DNA of 5,497 nt from Bacteroidales bacterium (GTDB taxonomy: Bacteria > Bacteroidota > Bacteroidia > Bacteroidales > F082), in NCBI GenBank assembly GCA_017508895.1, contig JAFWRA010000069.1, positions 1-5,497 of the forward strand, read 5' to 3'. The notes under the pieces are model-generated. The model was not told the DNA's origin. It ran no database searches and saw only the letters and a program-made list of their open reading frames with translations. The translations under genes and the position numbers were made by a program. How positions within the stretch are numbered: the first letter of the stretch is position 1; every line of letters starts with the position of its first letter. Shown in pieces: positions 1 through 4,470 of this stretch.

Positions 1-255
1 GTGAGGCGGTTGCGGCACGCTGCCACGTGGGGCGTTGGTGCCACGGTCGTAGCAAATGCGCATACTGCCTGCGGGCCAGTCGGCGGCAGGGGTGAAGTAG
101 AGTTCGCCGTAGCGGATGTGCGAGTCGGCGCAATAGCTGATGAAATTGGAGCCGTCGACCGACGCGCCCTTGGTAATCAGGAAATTTGTGCAGGCCTGCG
201 ATTGGCCGAATGAGGCAAGCAGGACAATCAGGATAAGGTGTTTGATGGTTTTCAT
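1..255 (-). CDS. C69-family dipeptidase, N-terminal part (gene continues beyond base 1)
   Basis: The reading frame opens with ATG at 255-253 and stays open for 85 codons to the window edge, so only the N-terminus is present. Residues 1-21 form a signal peptide: MKTIKH, a hydrophobic run LILIVLLASF, then SQA. Directly after it comes ACTNFLITKGASVDGSNF, with Cys22 at the expected cleavage point. This matches peptidase family C69, Ntn hydrolases in which the exposed N-terminal Cys is the nucleophile, and which share a C-T-n-hydrophobic-K-A-S-x-D-G-S block. The following stretch with ADSH, RYGELYF and a Pro-rich loop also fits. The likely role is cleavage of dipeptides outside the cytoplasm (periplasm or cell envelope). 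A lipoprotein reading of Cys22 is possible, but SQAC is a poor lipobox. The start lies 10 bases downstream of the STAS-like gene and no TAnnTTTG box lies between, so co-transcription with the upstream genes is plausible. Family call is from memory of the motif. Confidence 0.85.
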   Translation of the reverse strand, partial: MKTIKHLILIVLLASFGQSQACTNFLITKGASVDGSNFISYCADSHIRYGELYFTPAADWPAGSMRICYDRGTNAPRGSVPQPPH

Positions 256-265
256 GATGAGTTTG

Positions 266-610
266 TTATTGGGAAACCAAAAACTCCGCAAGATGGGTTT
301 GGTTTTCGAATTTGTACATTTTCGGATGAGGTATGCCCAGATTGCGCTCATGCTCGCGCCCATTTGACACAACTCGTAACATCGACTTAACGATGTCGTT
401 GCAGTTTATGAATCTGAAAGACTTGTCATTATTGGAATCCATAATGTTTAGAATTTCATCGGTAAATGAGCGTGACATGAAACTGATTTCGGAAAAATCA
501 AGAATGACAGAATCGGTCTTGCTGTCAATAACGGAATATAGTATATTCGCTCTTGCTCTTGAAAAAAGGTCGCTACCGAATATGTTGAAAAGCTGAATGG
601 TCTGTGTCAT
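266..610 (-). CDS. STAS-like domain protein (DUF4325 type)
   Basis: A 114-residue protein read from ATG 610-608 to TAA 268-266. The core at residues 34-54 is a hydrophobic strand followed by DFSEISFMSRSF and DEIL, the signature I associate with the STAS-like DUF4325 family. STAS domains bind partner proteins, classically as anti-anti-sigma factors or in partner-switching modules with an ATP-binding kinase. Ser46 and Ser48 sit where phosphorylatable Ser/Thr lies in SpoIIAA-type proteins, but that is inference. The rest alternates predicted strands and helices and ends in FLVSQ, with no signal peptide or membrane segment, so it should be cytoplasmic. It begins 12 bases after the ancestral stop codon of the ATP-binding gene upstream, the spacing of a translationally coordinated pair. 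The gene is intact although its upstream partner is broken. Target and output are unknown. Confidence 0.75.
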   Translation of the reverse strand: MTQTIQLFNIFGSDLFSRARANILYSVIDSKTDSVILDFSEISFMSRSFTDEILNIMDSNNDKSFRFINCNDIVKSMLRVVSNGREHERNLGIPHPKMYKFENQTHLAEFLVSQ

Positions 611-622
611 AGTTGTTTATGT

Positions 623-1131
623 TTATTCTAAGTAATCAATGTAATTGAAATTGTCTGGAATAATGATGGGAATCCGAAGGAGAATAAAGGAGTTGAAATC
701 CTTGTATCAACTTTAGCTTGACGGATGATGATATTGCGAACGATTGACCCGAATGTGTCTTTGTTGGCATCGGTCATGGAGAAACTGCATAATGGAATAT
801 AACTCTTGGTGGCATATTGTTCCATCACCATCTCGGCCGTTTCTTTGGTAGCGTTCTCGAAATGGAGCATTCGGTCAAAGTAAATATTGTTCAGATAAGA
901 TTGCATGGGCAAGGAAATGCTTTCGCAACTGATTTCTTTGGCTGATTGCTGTTTGTATATAGCAAGAGGGGCTAAGAAAAACGGATGCAAAAAATGAACC
1001 TCTTTGAAATCCCAAACCACCTTGCTTTGTGCTAGACTGGTCTCTTCCACTACTCGGATGAGGTGATTGAAACTGCTTCCAATACGCTCGTCTTCTTGCA
1101 CATTGGGGATGATAATTCTTGTAGGTTGCAT
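623..1131 (-). pseudogene. ATP-binding (HATPase-type) regulator, internally deleted and frameshifted
   Basis: From ATG 1131-1129 an open frame runs 167 codons to TAG 630-628. Residues 1 to about 150 look like the N-terminal domain of Bacteroidales ATP-binding proteins that pair with STAS-like partners, with IIIPN, DERIGSSFN, VVWDFKEVHFLHPFF and YIPLCSFSMTD. That family normally continues into a HATPase domain with an E-x-x-x-N box and a glycine-rich ATP lid, giving about 300 residues. None of this is present. Instead the frame continues into GFPSLFQTIS, which looks out of frame. In another frame the same DNA reads RIPIII, PDNFNYIDYLE and then TAA at 625-623, which resembles an authentic C-terminus of the family. 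The simplest explanation is an internal deletion with its junction near 674-690 that joined N- and C-terminal parts in different frames. A truncated N-terminal protein might still be made. The family length and missing core are from family knowledge; the two reading frames are seen directly. Confidence 0.7.
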
Positions 1132-1152
1132 GTTTTCTTAGGAATTGAATTG

Positions 1153-1160
1153 CAAAATTA
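1153..1160 (-). promoter_or_regulatory. Probable -7 box for the minus-strand regulator block
   Basis: On the minus strand this reads TAATTTTG, matching the Bacteroidota TAnnTTTG consensus. It would start transcription near 1149 and give a leader of about 18 bases to the ATG at 1131. I see no good TTTG -33 element at the usual 19-21 base spacing, so the assignment rests on the -7 box and its position. A second TAATTTTG on the same strand at 1193-1200 is an alternative. Confidence 0.45.
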
Positions 1161-1182
1161 GACAAATTTCTTTGAAATTGTC

Positions 1183-1190
1183 TACCTTTG
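1183..1190 (+). promoter_or_regulatory. -7 box of the rarA promoter
   Basis: TACCTTTG fits TAnnTTTG. Transcription would begin around 1194, leaving only about 10 bases before the rarA ATG at 1205. Because the box lies inside the in-frame extension that begins at 1145, it argues strongly against that upstream start. The -33 region near 1160 is weak. Confidence 0.6.
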
Positions 1191-1204
1191 CACAAAATTA
1201 TGAA

Positions 1205-2491
1205 ATGAAAAACGGATCCATCCCATTGGCGGAACGTCTGCGTCCCACGACGCTCGACGACTACATCGGGCAGAAGCACATCATCGGTGAACATGCCGTG
1301 TTGCGCCGTGCCATCGAGAGCGGGCGTGTGCCGTCCATGATTTTTTGGGGACCACCTGGCGTGGGCAAAACCACTTTGGCCTTCATCATCTCCAAGCAGG
1401 TCAAGCGGCAATTCTTCCAGCTGAGTGCGGTCAGTAGTGGCGTGAAGGAGGTGCGCGAGGTCATCGACCGAGCGCGCATGGCTCCCGAGGCACCTATATT
1501 ATTTATCGACGAAATCCACCGTTTCAGCAAGTCGCAGCAGGACTCACTGCTGGGTGCCGTGGAGCGCGGTTTGGTCACTTTGATTGGCGCGACTACGGAG
1601 AATCCCTCGTTCGAGGTCATTTCGCCTTTGCTGTCACGTTGTCAGGTCTATGTGCTGAAGTCATTGGAGAAAGCAGACCTTGAAATCCTTTTGGATAAGG
1701 CCGTAAAAGCCTTGGAGTACGACTATGGCAAGAAAATCACAGTAAAGGAATCGGAGGCCTTGATGCAAATCAGTGGAGGCGACGGGCGCAAATTGCTGAA
1801 CGCCATCGAGTTGGTGGTCACTTCGTTGAACGACTTGGACGAAACGGCTGAGGAGTTGGTGGTCACCAACCAGTTCACCACCGACTGCATCCAGAGCAAC
1901 CTCGTGAAGTATGACAAGTTGGGCGAGATGCACTATGACATCATTTCAGCCTTCATCAAGTCGATGCGCGGCAGCGACCCCAATGCTGCTCTGTATTACC
2001 TTGCCCGCATGATTGAGGCAGGGGAGGACCCGCTCTTCATCGCCCGTCGTATGCTGATTCTGTCGTCAGAAGACATCGGCAACGCCAACCCTAATGCCTT
2101 GTTGTTAGCCAATGCTTGTTTTGACGCAGTGAACAAAATCGGCTGGCCAGAGAGCCGCATCATCTTGGCGCAGACGGTCGCTTATTTGGCCTCATCGCCG
2201 AAGAGCAACGCAGCTGTGGCAGCCATCGATGCGGCACAAGCCTTGGTACGTGAGACGGGTGATTTGCCGGTGCCATTGCACCTGCGCAACGCCCCGACGA
2301 AGTTGATGAAAGAGCTTGGCTATGCCGACGGTTACAAGTATGCCCATGCCTATCAGGGCAACTTCGTGGAACAGGAATTCCTGCCAGCCGAAATTTCTGG
2401 CACGGTTTTGTATGCACCTCAAGACAATCCCCGCGAGCGAGAGTTGCGGAAGAACCTCCGCGAAAAATGGAAGGAAAAGTATGGGTATTAA
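1205..2491 (+). CDS. rarA: RarA/MgsA replication-associated recombination protein (AAA+ ATPase)
   Basis: A 428-residue cytoplasmic AAA+ ATPase of the RarA (MgsA, eukaryotic WRNIP1) family, which acts at stalled replication forks and works with single-strand binding protein, recombination and clamp-loader factors. The N-terminus PLAERLRPTTLDDYIGQKH is the family hallmark. Walker A GPPGVGKT lies at 49-56, Walker B ILFIDEIH at 98-105 followed by RFSKSQQD, sensor 1 GATTEN at 128-133, the arginine finger in LLSRC (Arg145), and sensor 2 GGDGRKLLN at 191-199. The C-terminal half contains GEMHYDIISAFIKSMRGSDP, ARRMLILSSEDIG and LRNAPTKLMKELGY, typical of the tetramerisation domain. Length is normal and no key residue is missing. 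I chose ATG 1205 over the in-frame ATG at 1145 because the promoter box at 1183-1190 lies between them and homologues begin close to PLAERLRP. No promoter box separates it from the EcsC-like gene 129 bases downstream. Confidence 0.96.
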   Translation: MKNGSIPLAERLRPTTLDDYIGQKHIIGEHAVLRRAIESGRVPSMIFWGPPGVGKTTLAFIISKQVKRQFFQLSAVSSGVKEVREVIDRARMAPEAPILFIDEIHRFSKSQQDSLLGAVERGLVTLIGATTENPSFEVISPLLSRCQVYVLKSLEKADLEILLDKAVKALEYDYGKKITVKESEALMQISGGDGRKLLNAIELVVTSLNDLDETAEELVVTNQFTTDCIQSNLVKYDKLGEMHYDIISAFIKSMRGSDPNAALYYLARMIEAGEDPLFIARRMLILSSEDIGNANPNALLLANACFDAVNKIGWPESRIILAQTVAYLASSPKSNAAVAAIDAAQALVRETGDLPVPLHLRNAPTKLMKELGYADGYKYAHAYQGNFVEQEFLPAEISGTVLYAPQDNPRERELRKNLREKWKEKYGY

Positions 2492-2510
2492 TTTGAAAAT
2501 GAAAGACGTA

Positions 2511-2579
2511 GGGGTAGACCCATGTGTCTGCCCGGTCCATTTGGGGCAGACCCGCGTGTCTGCCCAGTCCCGTAGGGAC
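2511..2579. repeat. Two palindromic repeat copies plus a third small hairpin
   Basis: Two related palindromes lie exactly 32 bases apart. The first has arms GGGTAGAC (2512-2519) and GTCTGCCC (2526-2533), with one T·G wobble in RNA. The second has perfect 8-base arms GGGCAGAC (2544-2551) and GTCTGCCC (2558-2565). Loops are six bases each, and both copies are followed by (G/A)GTCC. A third hairpin follows directly, GTCCC-gta-GGGAC at 2567-2579. The layout resembles the short interspersed palindromic repeats found between genes in many bacterial genomes. Here it sits between rarA and the EcsC-like gene and would fold in their shared transcript, where it could affect stability or act as a weak terminator. 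There is no T run, so an efficient intrinsic terminator is unlikely. Confidence 0.75.
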
Positions 2580-2620
2580 GCCATATCAGTAAACAGGCGA
2601 CGTAATAAAAAACGAAAAGA

Positions 2621-3349
2621 ATGAGCGAAGAAAACAAAGAAAAAAGTGTCAGTCTGTGGAACAAGGTGCTGTCCACAAGTCTGAGGTTGCCTTTCGTCAA
2701 GGTCGACAGGCAGGAGTTCCTCACCAAGGAATTGACCAAGTTTTGCACCCCGATGGAAGTGATAACGGCTTTGGACGATACACCAGTCAAGGTGTTGAGC
2801 AAGAAGGAGATAGATAAGTTGGCCAACCAGTGCATCAGCTATCATCTTACCATGGTATGCGGCACTTCTGCGCTGATGGGCTTGCCGGGAGGCTGGTGGA
2901 TGGCAGGCACCATTCCCACCGACCTCACTCAGTTTTACGGCCATATCCTCGCCTTGATGCAGAAGCTCATTTACATTTACGGCTGGCCCTCCTTGACCGA
3001 CGTCAACAACCAATTGGACGACGAGTCACTCAACATCATGACGCTCTTTGTGGGCGCGATGATGGGCAACAAAGTCGCCATCGAGGCACTGACCAAGGTG
3101 GTGGGGCAAGTCTCAAAGAATGCGGGTATCAAGATTTCGGAAACCGTGATGGCACAATATGCCATCAAGATTGCGCAATGGATAGGTGTCAACATAACGA
3201 AGGAAAGCTTCGCCAAGGGTGTGGGCAAAGTGTTACCGTTGGTGGGAGCACCCGTTTCGGCCACCATCACTTACTACACCTTCCGGCCCATGGCACGGCG
3301 GCTGAAGAAGCACCTCGACGAGCTGTATGATATGCGTCATGGATACTAA
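2621..3349 (+). CDS. Probable EcsC-family protein
   Basis: A 242-residue protein starting at ATG 2621 after an A-rich leader (AAAAAACGAAAAGA) typical of this phylum, and ending at TAA 3347-3349. The first ten residues are charged. Next comes KLPFVKVDR-like sequence (LRLPFVKVDRQEFL) and a helical charged segment to about residue 70. Residues 78-125 hold a Gly-rich hydrophobic stretch, MGLPGGWWMAGTIPTDLTQFYGH, followed by YGWPSL. The order of a GGxxx-P-x-D motif, a helix and YGWP, then DDESLNIMTLFVGAMMG, is what I associate with the EcsC family (Bacillus EcsC, linked to the Ecs ABC transporter). The molecular function is not established. Hydrophobic patches at about 75-97 and 203-221 suggest membrane association rather than clear multi-pass insertion. 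The C-terminus is basic (RPMARRLKKH). No promoter box lies in the 129-base gap after rarA, so read-through from rarA is likely. Confidence 0.65.
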   Translation: MSEENKEKSVSLWNKVLSTSLRLPFVKVDRQEFLTKELTKFCTPMEVITALDDTPVKVLSKKEIDKLANQCISYHLTMVCGTSALMGLPGGWWMAGTIPTDLTQFYGHILALMQKLIYIYGWPSLTDVNNQLDDESLNIMTLFVGAMMGNKVAIEALTKVVGQVSKNAGIKISETVMAQYAIKIAQWIGVNITKESFAKGVGKVLPLVGAPVSATITYYTFRPMARRLKKHLDELYDMRHGY

Positions 3350-3386
3350 CCGCCCATGTCGTTCCCCTTGGAATCTATGGGCGGTT
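3348..3386. terminator. Long inverted repeat between convergent genes, probable bidirectional terminator
   Basis: A perfect 10-base stem, AACCGCCCAT (3348-3357) and ATGGGCGGTT (3377-3386), encloses 19 bases that contain a nested TTCC/GGAA stem (3362-3365, 3370-3373). It overlaps the stop codon of the EcsC-like gene and ends 7 bases before the stop of the opposing small gene. No clear T run follows on either strand, so it may stop polymerase weakly or protect the 3' ends. Position between two convergent genes supports a termination role. Confidence 0.6.
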
Positions 3387-3393
3387 GCAATTC

Positions 3394-3633
3394 TTAGTGC
3401 TTGAACTCAAACAGGTAGAGGTCGTGCAATTGGTGGTCGGGTGTTTGTAGGATAGCCTTGTAATTCATGCCCTTTTCAGTCATGAGCCATTCGGTGTACT
3501 CGTCGACGAACTCCTTGATTTCGGATTGGTTCATCTTGATGTAGATCAAGTTCAGTTTGGCTTTGGCTTCGGTTTCTGTGAGGCCGTCATTTTTGATGAT
3601 GTCTTCTGTGAGTTTGTCCATGAATTTTGCCAT
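3394..3633 (-). CDS. Small hypothetical protein, 79 residues
   Basis: I do not recognise a family. The frame runs from ATG 3633-3631 to TAA 3396-3394. The product is rich in charged residues and predicted helical throughout (MDKLTEDIIKNDGLTETEAK, EIKEFVDEYTEWLMTEKGM), with no signal peptide, membrane segment, cysteine or known motif. It should be a soluble cytoplasmic protein. The gene is convincing because it has its own well-placed promoter (-7 box at 3663-3670, CTTG at 3691-3694) with a leader of about 25 bases, ends just before a hairpin, and has no credible competing ORF. It stands alone, convergent to the EcsC-like gene and divergent from the candidate small RNA, so context gives no clue to its role. 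Confidence 0.7.
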   Translation of the reverse strand: MAKFMDKLTEDIIKNDGLTETEAKAKLNLIYIKMNQSEIKEFVDEYTEWLMTEKGMNYKAILQTPDHQLHDLYLFEFKH

Positions 3634-3662
3634 AGTATCAGTTTTTTAAATGTTTTAGCTTG

Positions 3663-3694
3663 CAAAAATAAGCATAGAAATCCATTTTGTCAAG
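3663..3694 (-). promoter_or_regulatory. Promoter of the 79-residue protein gene
   Basis: On the minus strand, TATTTTTG (3670-3663) matches TAnnTTTG, and CTTG (3694-3691) sits 20 bases upstream as the -33 element. Transcription would start near 3659, about 25 bases before the ATG at 3633. Both boxes and their spacing match the Bacteroides sigma-ABfr pattern. Confidence 0.7.
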
Positions 3695-3734
3695 AAAATA
3701 GGAAGAAAAAAGATGATTTTTTTGTTCAAAAGGA

Positions 3735-3763
3735 TTGTAGAATTGAAAAAAATAGTATTTTTG
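3735..3763 (+). promoter_or_regulatory. Promoter of the candidate small RNA
   Basis: TATTTTTG at 3756-3763 is a full match to TAnnTTTG. A TTG at 3735-3737 lies 18 bases upstream, slightly short of the usual 19-21 spacing. The predicted start is near 3767. The box points away from the divergent 79-residue gene and into a region with no convincing ORF. Confidence 0.6.
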
Positions 3764-3766
3764 CAG

Positions 3767-3880
3767 CAATTCTCTTTTTTAAGAGGAGGAGGATGTAGTT
3801 GATTTTCAACTACAAAAAGGTTTCATAAATTTTGGTTTTTGGTTCTTGAAAACCCTGGCTTTTGCCGGGGTTTTCTTGTT
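3767..3880 (+). ncRNA. Candidate small structured RNA of about 110 nt
   Basis: A consensus promoter at 3735-3763 is followed by three hairpins and a terminator with no convincing ORF between. Hairpin 1 (3772-3785) is CTCTT, loop TTTT, AAGAG. A purine tract GAGGAGGAGG then leads to ATG-TAG at 3792-3797, a start codon followed at once by a stop. Hairpin 2 (3794-3814) has a perfect 9-base stem, TGTAGTTGA, with a TTT loop. An AU-rich single-stranded stretch runs from 3815 to 3847. Hairpin 3 (3848-3875) is the terminator. The RNA would be free-standing rather than a leader, because the terminator closes it and the next features downstream are tRNAs on the other strand. I do not recognise it as 6S, SRP, tmRNA or RNase P RNA. 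Ends are inferred from promoter and terminator. Confidence 0.5.
3848..3878 (+). terminator. Strong intrinsic terminator of the candidate small RNA
   Basis: A 12-base stem, GAAAACCCTGGC (3848-3859) with GCCGGGGTTTTC (3864-3875), has one T·G wobble and a TTTT loop, with T-rich sequence in and after the 3' arm. The A run before and T run after also allow it to work on the minus strand, though less plausibly. An upstream GGTTTT at 3834-3839 could compete for AAAACC at 3849-3854. Confidence 0.8.
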
Positions 3881-4060
3881 ATTGGGGAGGCGGACGAGGG
3901 GCTGGATGATGTAGAATGCATCATTAATGGACATTTTGGGTGATGGGTGTTAAGGTTAGGTCTATCCGTGGTTGGGTGCGCAGCATCGTTTAATCTGTAG
4001 CCGCAGATGGCCGTGTGTTTCGGTAGCGGAAACGTGTTGAGATGCCCAAATAGAAAAGAA
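3880..4060. other. Intergenic stretch without an assignable feature
   Basis: About 180 bases between the small-RNA terminator and the tRNA-Glu terminator. I see no ORF with a credible start and no TAnnTTTG box leading into a gene. There are several weak inverted repeats: ATGATG/CATCAT at 3906-3924, ATCTG/CAGAT at 3993-4008, and GTTTC/GAAAC at 4017-4033. The plus strand is G- and T-rich at 3936-3980. It may be degenerate sequence or the remains of an element. Nothing is supported further. Confidence 0.5.
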
Positions 4061-4093
4061 AAAGAGCTGTAACTTGTTGATTTACAGCTCTTT
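4048..4093 (-). terminator. Intrinsic terminator of tRNA-Glu
   Basis: Read on the minus strand, a perfect 12-base stem AAAGAGCTGTAA and TTACAGCTCTTT (4093-4082 and 4072-4061) with a 9-base loop is followed by TTCTTTTC (4060-4053). It begins at the last base of the tRNA's CCA end, so it closes the tRNA transcript with almost no spacer. Confidence 0.85.
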
Positions 4094-4167
4094 GGTAGCC
4101 CATAGCGGAATCGAACCGCTGTTTTAAGTGTGAGAAACTTACGACCTAACCGCTAGTCGAATGGGCC
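4093..4167 (-). tRNA. tRNA-Glu (anticodon CUC)
   Basis: A complete cloverleaf can be folded. The acceptor is GGCCCAT with ATGGGCT, closing in a G1·U72 wobble, which I also recall for Bacteroidota tRNA-Glu. The D stem is GACT/GGTC with loop AGCGGTTA, the anticodon stem is TAAGT/ACTTA with loop TTCTCAC, and the T arm is AGCGG-TTCGATT-CCGCT. The anticodon CUC (plus-strand 4132-4134) decodes GAG as glutamate. The discriminator is A, and CCA is encoded at 4095-4093. It lies 32 bases downstream of tRNA-Arg on the same strand. CUC is a secondary glutamate isoacceptor that many bacteria lack, so a UUC tRNA should exist elsewhere in the genome. Confidence 0.93.
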
Positions 4168-4195
4168 AAAAAAATAGGTTCGTTTTGTGGAACCT
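4168..4195 (-). terminator. Short hairpin with T run between the two tRNAs
   Basis: On the minus strand AGGTTC (4195-4190) pairs with GAACCT (4181-4176) across an 8-base loop, and ATTTTTTT follows (4175-4168). The 6-base stem is short for a full terminator, so it may only partly block read-through from tRNA-Arg into tRNA-Glu, or mark a processing site. No separate promoter for tRNA-Glu is visible in this spacer. Confidence 0.5.
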
Positions 4196-4199
4196 TTTG

Positions 4200-4273
4200 T
4201 GAACTAGGCGGGAGTCGAACCCACAACCGCCTGATCCGTAGTCAGGGACTCTATCCAATTGAGCTACTAGTCC
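4200..4273 (-). tRNA. tRNA-Arg (anticodon ACG)
   Basis: The cloverleaf folds fully. The acceptor is GGACTAG with CTAGTTC (one G·U), the D stem is GCTC/GAGT, the anticodon stem is CCTGA/TCAGG with loop CTACGGA, the variable loop is CGGTT, and the T arm is GTGGG-TTCGACT-CCCGC. The anticodon ACG (plus-strand 4237-4239) is normally edited to ICG by TadA and reads CGU, CGC and CGA. The discriminator is A at 4200. CCA is not encoded (the DNA continues CAAAAGG), so the CCA-adding enzyme must complete it, unlike the neighbouring tRNA-Glu. It has its own promoter upstream at 4291-4298. Confidence 0.94.
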
Positions 4274-4290
4274 AGTCGTTTTTGACACTG

Positions 4291-4324
4291 CAAAAGTACA
4301 GATTTTTTCGTTCACGCAAGCAAA
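4291..4324 (-). promoter_or_regulatory. Promoter of the tRNA-Arg/tRNA-Glu unit
   Basis: TACTTTTG on the minus strand (4298-4291) matches TAnnTTTG. Candidate -33 elements are TTG at 4319-4317 (18-base gap) or TTTG at 4324-4321 (22-base gap). Transcription would start about 14 bases before the 5' end of tRNA-Arg. Confidence 0.6.
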
Positions 4325-4410
4325 AAAACAGCAAAAATTTTATTGTTTATTGCAAATATTTGATAATCAAACTGATAAAATTTTCTTTCAAAAGTCGATT
4401 TTCGGTTGCT

Positions 4411-4443
4411 TTTGTGGTTGCAATCGCTTTTTTGCTATCTTTG
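4411..4443 (+). promoter_or_regulatory. pepE promoter
   Basis: TTTG at 4411-4414 and TATCTTTG at 4436-4443 are separated by 21 bases, a good match to the Bacteroides -33/-7 pattern. Transcription would start near 4447, giving a leader of about 24 bases to ATG 4471. This places the promoter inside the longer in-frame ORF that begins at 4282 and rules out that start. Confidence 0.75.
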
Positions 4444-4470
4444 CGCCATCATTTTCAAAATTATTACATC

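Noticed and set aside
1145..1204. Longer rarA start at ATG 1145
   Set aside because: The rarA promoter box at 1183-1190 lies inside this extension and the added residues do not match the family N-terminus.
2511..2579. CRISPR-like array from the two palindrome copies
   Set aside because: Only two copies occur at a 32-base period with almost no room for spacers, and there are no cas genes.
2192..3013. Long minus-strand ORF opposite rarA and the EcsC-like gene
   Set aside because: It spans the palindromic repeats and two recognisable plus-strand genes, and its protein shows no family features; it is a shadow of coding bias.
3526..3798. Plus-strand ORF of 90 codons over the small gene and the small-RNA promoter
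   Set aside because: It is antisense to the better-supported 79-residue gene, runs through promoter sequence, and its translation is low-complexity Phe/Lys.
3767..3880. 6S RNA, SRP RNA or a riboswitch leader
   Set aside because: There is no long bulged rod as in 6S, no SRP core tetraloop region, and no gene downstream of the terminator on the same strand for a leader to control.
4282..4470. 63-residue N-terminal extension of pepE
   Set aside because: It overlaps the tRNA promoter and contains the pepE promoter; its residues are AT-rich translation of non-coding DNA and MRLLLISN is the conserved start.
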